DNA of 64,000 bases from Perca fluviatilis. Lineage: Eukaryota > Chordata > Actinopteri > Perciformes > Percidae. Below are positions 62,701 to 64,000 of this stretch, piece by piece. The stretch spans positions 15,730,437 through 15,794,436 of the forward strand of contig NC_053118.1 of NCBI RefSeq assembly GCF_010015445.1, read 5' to 3'. Below the pieces are notes generated by a model. It searched no databases and had not been told where the DNA came from. It was given only the letters and a program-made list of their open reading frames with translations. The position numbers were made by a program, and so were the translations under genes. The number at the start of each line of letters is the position of its first letter. Within the stretch, counting starts at the first letter, position 1.

Positions 62701-63150
62701 TCATCAGAATCATAGAATATGGTTTTTTTCTGTGTTTAATTTTTTTTGGATGAGGTAGTCAATGGATATACAAGCTATATGTTTTGGCTACATAGACAAT
62801 TCTTCAAGATAAATGTATATATTTTTTTAATTTTATTTTGATTATGTGTTGTGTTTTAAGGAATTTGTTGGTGATTAAAAAAAACATATAATACCAGCGG
62901 CAGAATCATTTAAGGCGACACTGTCCGTCTAAAATATAGGTTCTGTACTTTCACCACAAACATAAATAACAGTTGCTGTTATATGAGCCGTACTGGTAAA
63001 TATTTGATTGACGAGTTTTCTCAACTCACCACCGGCCACAAGTCAGAAAAGCAAGGGAATCATCTTTGTGATTTGATGCAATAGAAATGTGAAAAATTTT
63101 GTAGTAGCCAGAGGACAGACAGACACACACACACACACACACACACACAC
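62701..63150 (-). repeat. Unclassified dispersed repeat, copy 2
   Basis: Direct-orientation relative of 39311-39752, about 23.4 kb away. It shares the same start (TCATCAGAAT), core (CACCACAAACATAAATAACA) and CA-run end (63122-63150). The minus-strand frame corresponding to 39537-39650 is preserved except for a Lys-to-Asn change and a stop codon (TAG in place of TAC); the other differences in that frame are silent. The unique flanks differ from those of copy 1, so the boundaries of homology are the block itself. Confidence 0.75.
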
Positions 63151-63435
63151 TCAAACACTTCCCTTCTTCCCTTCTGCTCTCATGCGTGTTAAGATTCTAT
63201 CTATCTTGTGAGAGAGGGTGAGAGCCCTTTAGCCATACTCGGAGGGCTCATTTCCATTCCAACACAAACATAAACACACACACAACATACGCACATACTG
63301 CACATAACATCAAACACACACACTACCCATTGGGATTCCACAAGCACCTGTAGATTGTAATGAGACTAGAGGTCTTTTTGACCTTGGAAGCACCAAAAGT
63401 GAAGCTCGTCAACCTCCAGGAAATGCTTGCTTAAT

Positions 63436-63439
<4 letters not shown>

Positions 63440-63481
<42 letters not shown>
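63440..63481. repeat. (TG)n microsatellite
   Basis: A clean TG dinucleotide run of about 21 units. Confidence 0.95.
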
Positions 63482-63483
<2 letters not shown>

Positions 63484-63667
63484 TGAAGTAATATGCTAGG
63501 CTTTATCCCAGTGTTCCATTGTGCGTGTGTTTGTCAAAGACCCAGGTTGTATACTACATCGACCGAACACCTGCTGCTGCAGTAACTAGGATTTCAGGAG
63601 ACTTCATAAATATATATTAGAATCAGAGCTGATATTAAACTAGGGAACAGCATCTCTCAAGGTAAAT

Positions 63668-63668
63668 A

Positions 63669-63746
<78 letters not shown>

Positions 63747-63775
63747 CCTATCTATCTATCTATCTATCTATCTAT
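63668..63775. repeat. (TATC)n tetranucleotide microsatellite
   Basis: About 27 units of TATC with one TACC variant. It is followed by degenerate CATC/TCCA units to about 63810. Confidence 0.97.
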
Positions 63776-63810
63776 CTGTCTCTCCATCCATCTATCTATC
63801 CATCTATCCA

Positions 63811-64000
63811 TCCAAACTCACCTCACCTCTGTCTCTTTACCTTTACCCTTTTTACCCCTTGGGGTGATGTCTGTTTTCAAAAGGCTTGTTGGAAAGGAAA
63901 TTAACAAATGGGATTTGTATGTGATCATAGAGGGATTCCAAATAATAAAGAGGACAATGGTGGGAAATAATAAGAAAAAAAAGGTGAGAGGGGCAGGGTG
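63811..64000. other. Non-coding window end
   Basis: Unique sequence with no recognisable gene or repeat. Confidence 0.5.

Noticed and set aside
63668..63810. CRISPR-like regular repeat
   Set aside because: It is a four-base simple repeat without spacers, in a vertebrate-type sequence.

Overview
The window looks like euchromatic, largely intergenic or deep-intronic DNA from a ray-finned fish, most likely a percomorph (spiny-rayed) teleost. The reasons are an AT-rich background, very dense and long (CA)n/(TG)n microsatellites, and a typical teleost transposon mix: Tc1/mariner, hAT, Harbinger and pogo derivatives, tRNA-derived SINEs, an L2/Rex-type LINE tail and a solo LTR. I found no exon of a host protein-coding gene and no free-standing RNA gene. 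Every long open frame is explained by a low-complexity tract, a transposon remnant or chance, so 'gene desert with transposons' is the honest overall description.

Layout. 1-9.7 kb: mostly unique DNA with (GA)n, (CA)n and (TC)n runs and one 460-bp MITE (2159-2618). 9.7-16.5 kb: a degenerate tandem-type repeat (9719-10260), then unique DNA. 16.5-18.2 kb: a 1.4-kb hAT element with an exact 8-bp target-site duplication (TSD) carrying a nested MITE, followed by a tRNA-SINE. 18.2-25.5 kb: unique DNA, two ~100-bp TG arrays and a 660-bp pyrimidine tract. 25.5-26.1 kb: a Tc1 MITE inside a (TA)n run. 29.8-31.4 kb: a hAT element with a BED-finger transposase remnant, interrupted by a 904-bp fold-back TTAA element. 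34.47-35.92 kb: a pogo-type element with perfect 25-bp ends, a remnant of its helix-turn-helix reading frame and a nested 600-bp element. 37.2 kb: a minus-strand tRNA-SINE. 39.3 and 62.7 kb: two copies of one unclassified ~440-bp sequence. 44.3-47.35 kb: a hAT element containing a MITE, which contains a Tc1 element, plus a separate solo LTR. 47.8-48.2 kb: the 3' end of a LINE. 51.0-51.4 and 58.2-59.15 kb: remnants of the two different proteins encoded by Harbinger transposons, from two families. 55.4 and 56.3 kb: two short MITEs with clear TSDs.

No genes here work together as a pathway. The useful content is a readable insertion history, because termini and TSDs can be placed to the base for most elements. 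The nearest thing to something undescribed is a pair of short-ended MITE families (ends TAGTCT and TARCCT) that share 9-bp TSDs, and the duplicated 39.3/62.7-kb sequence, whose differences within one reading frame are mostly synonymous. Candidate conserved regulatory blocks are listed only as low-confidence suggestions, because testing them needs alignment to other fish.
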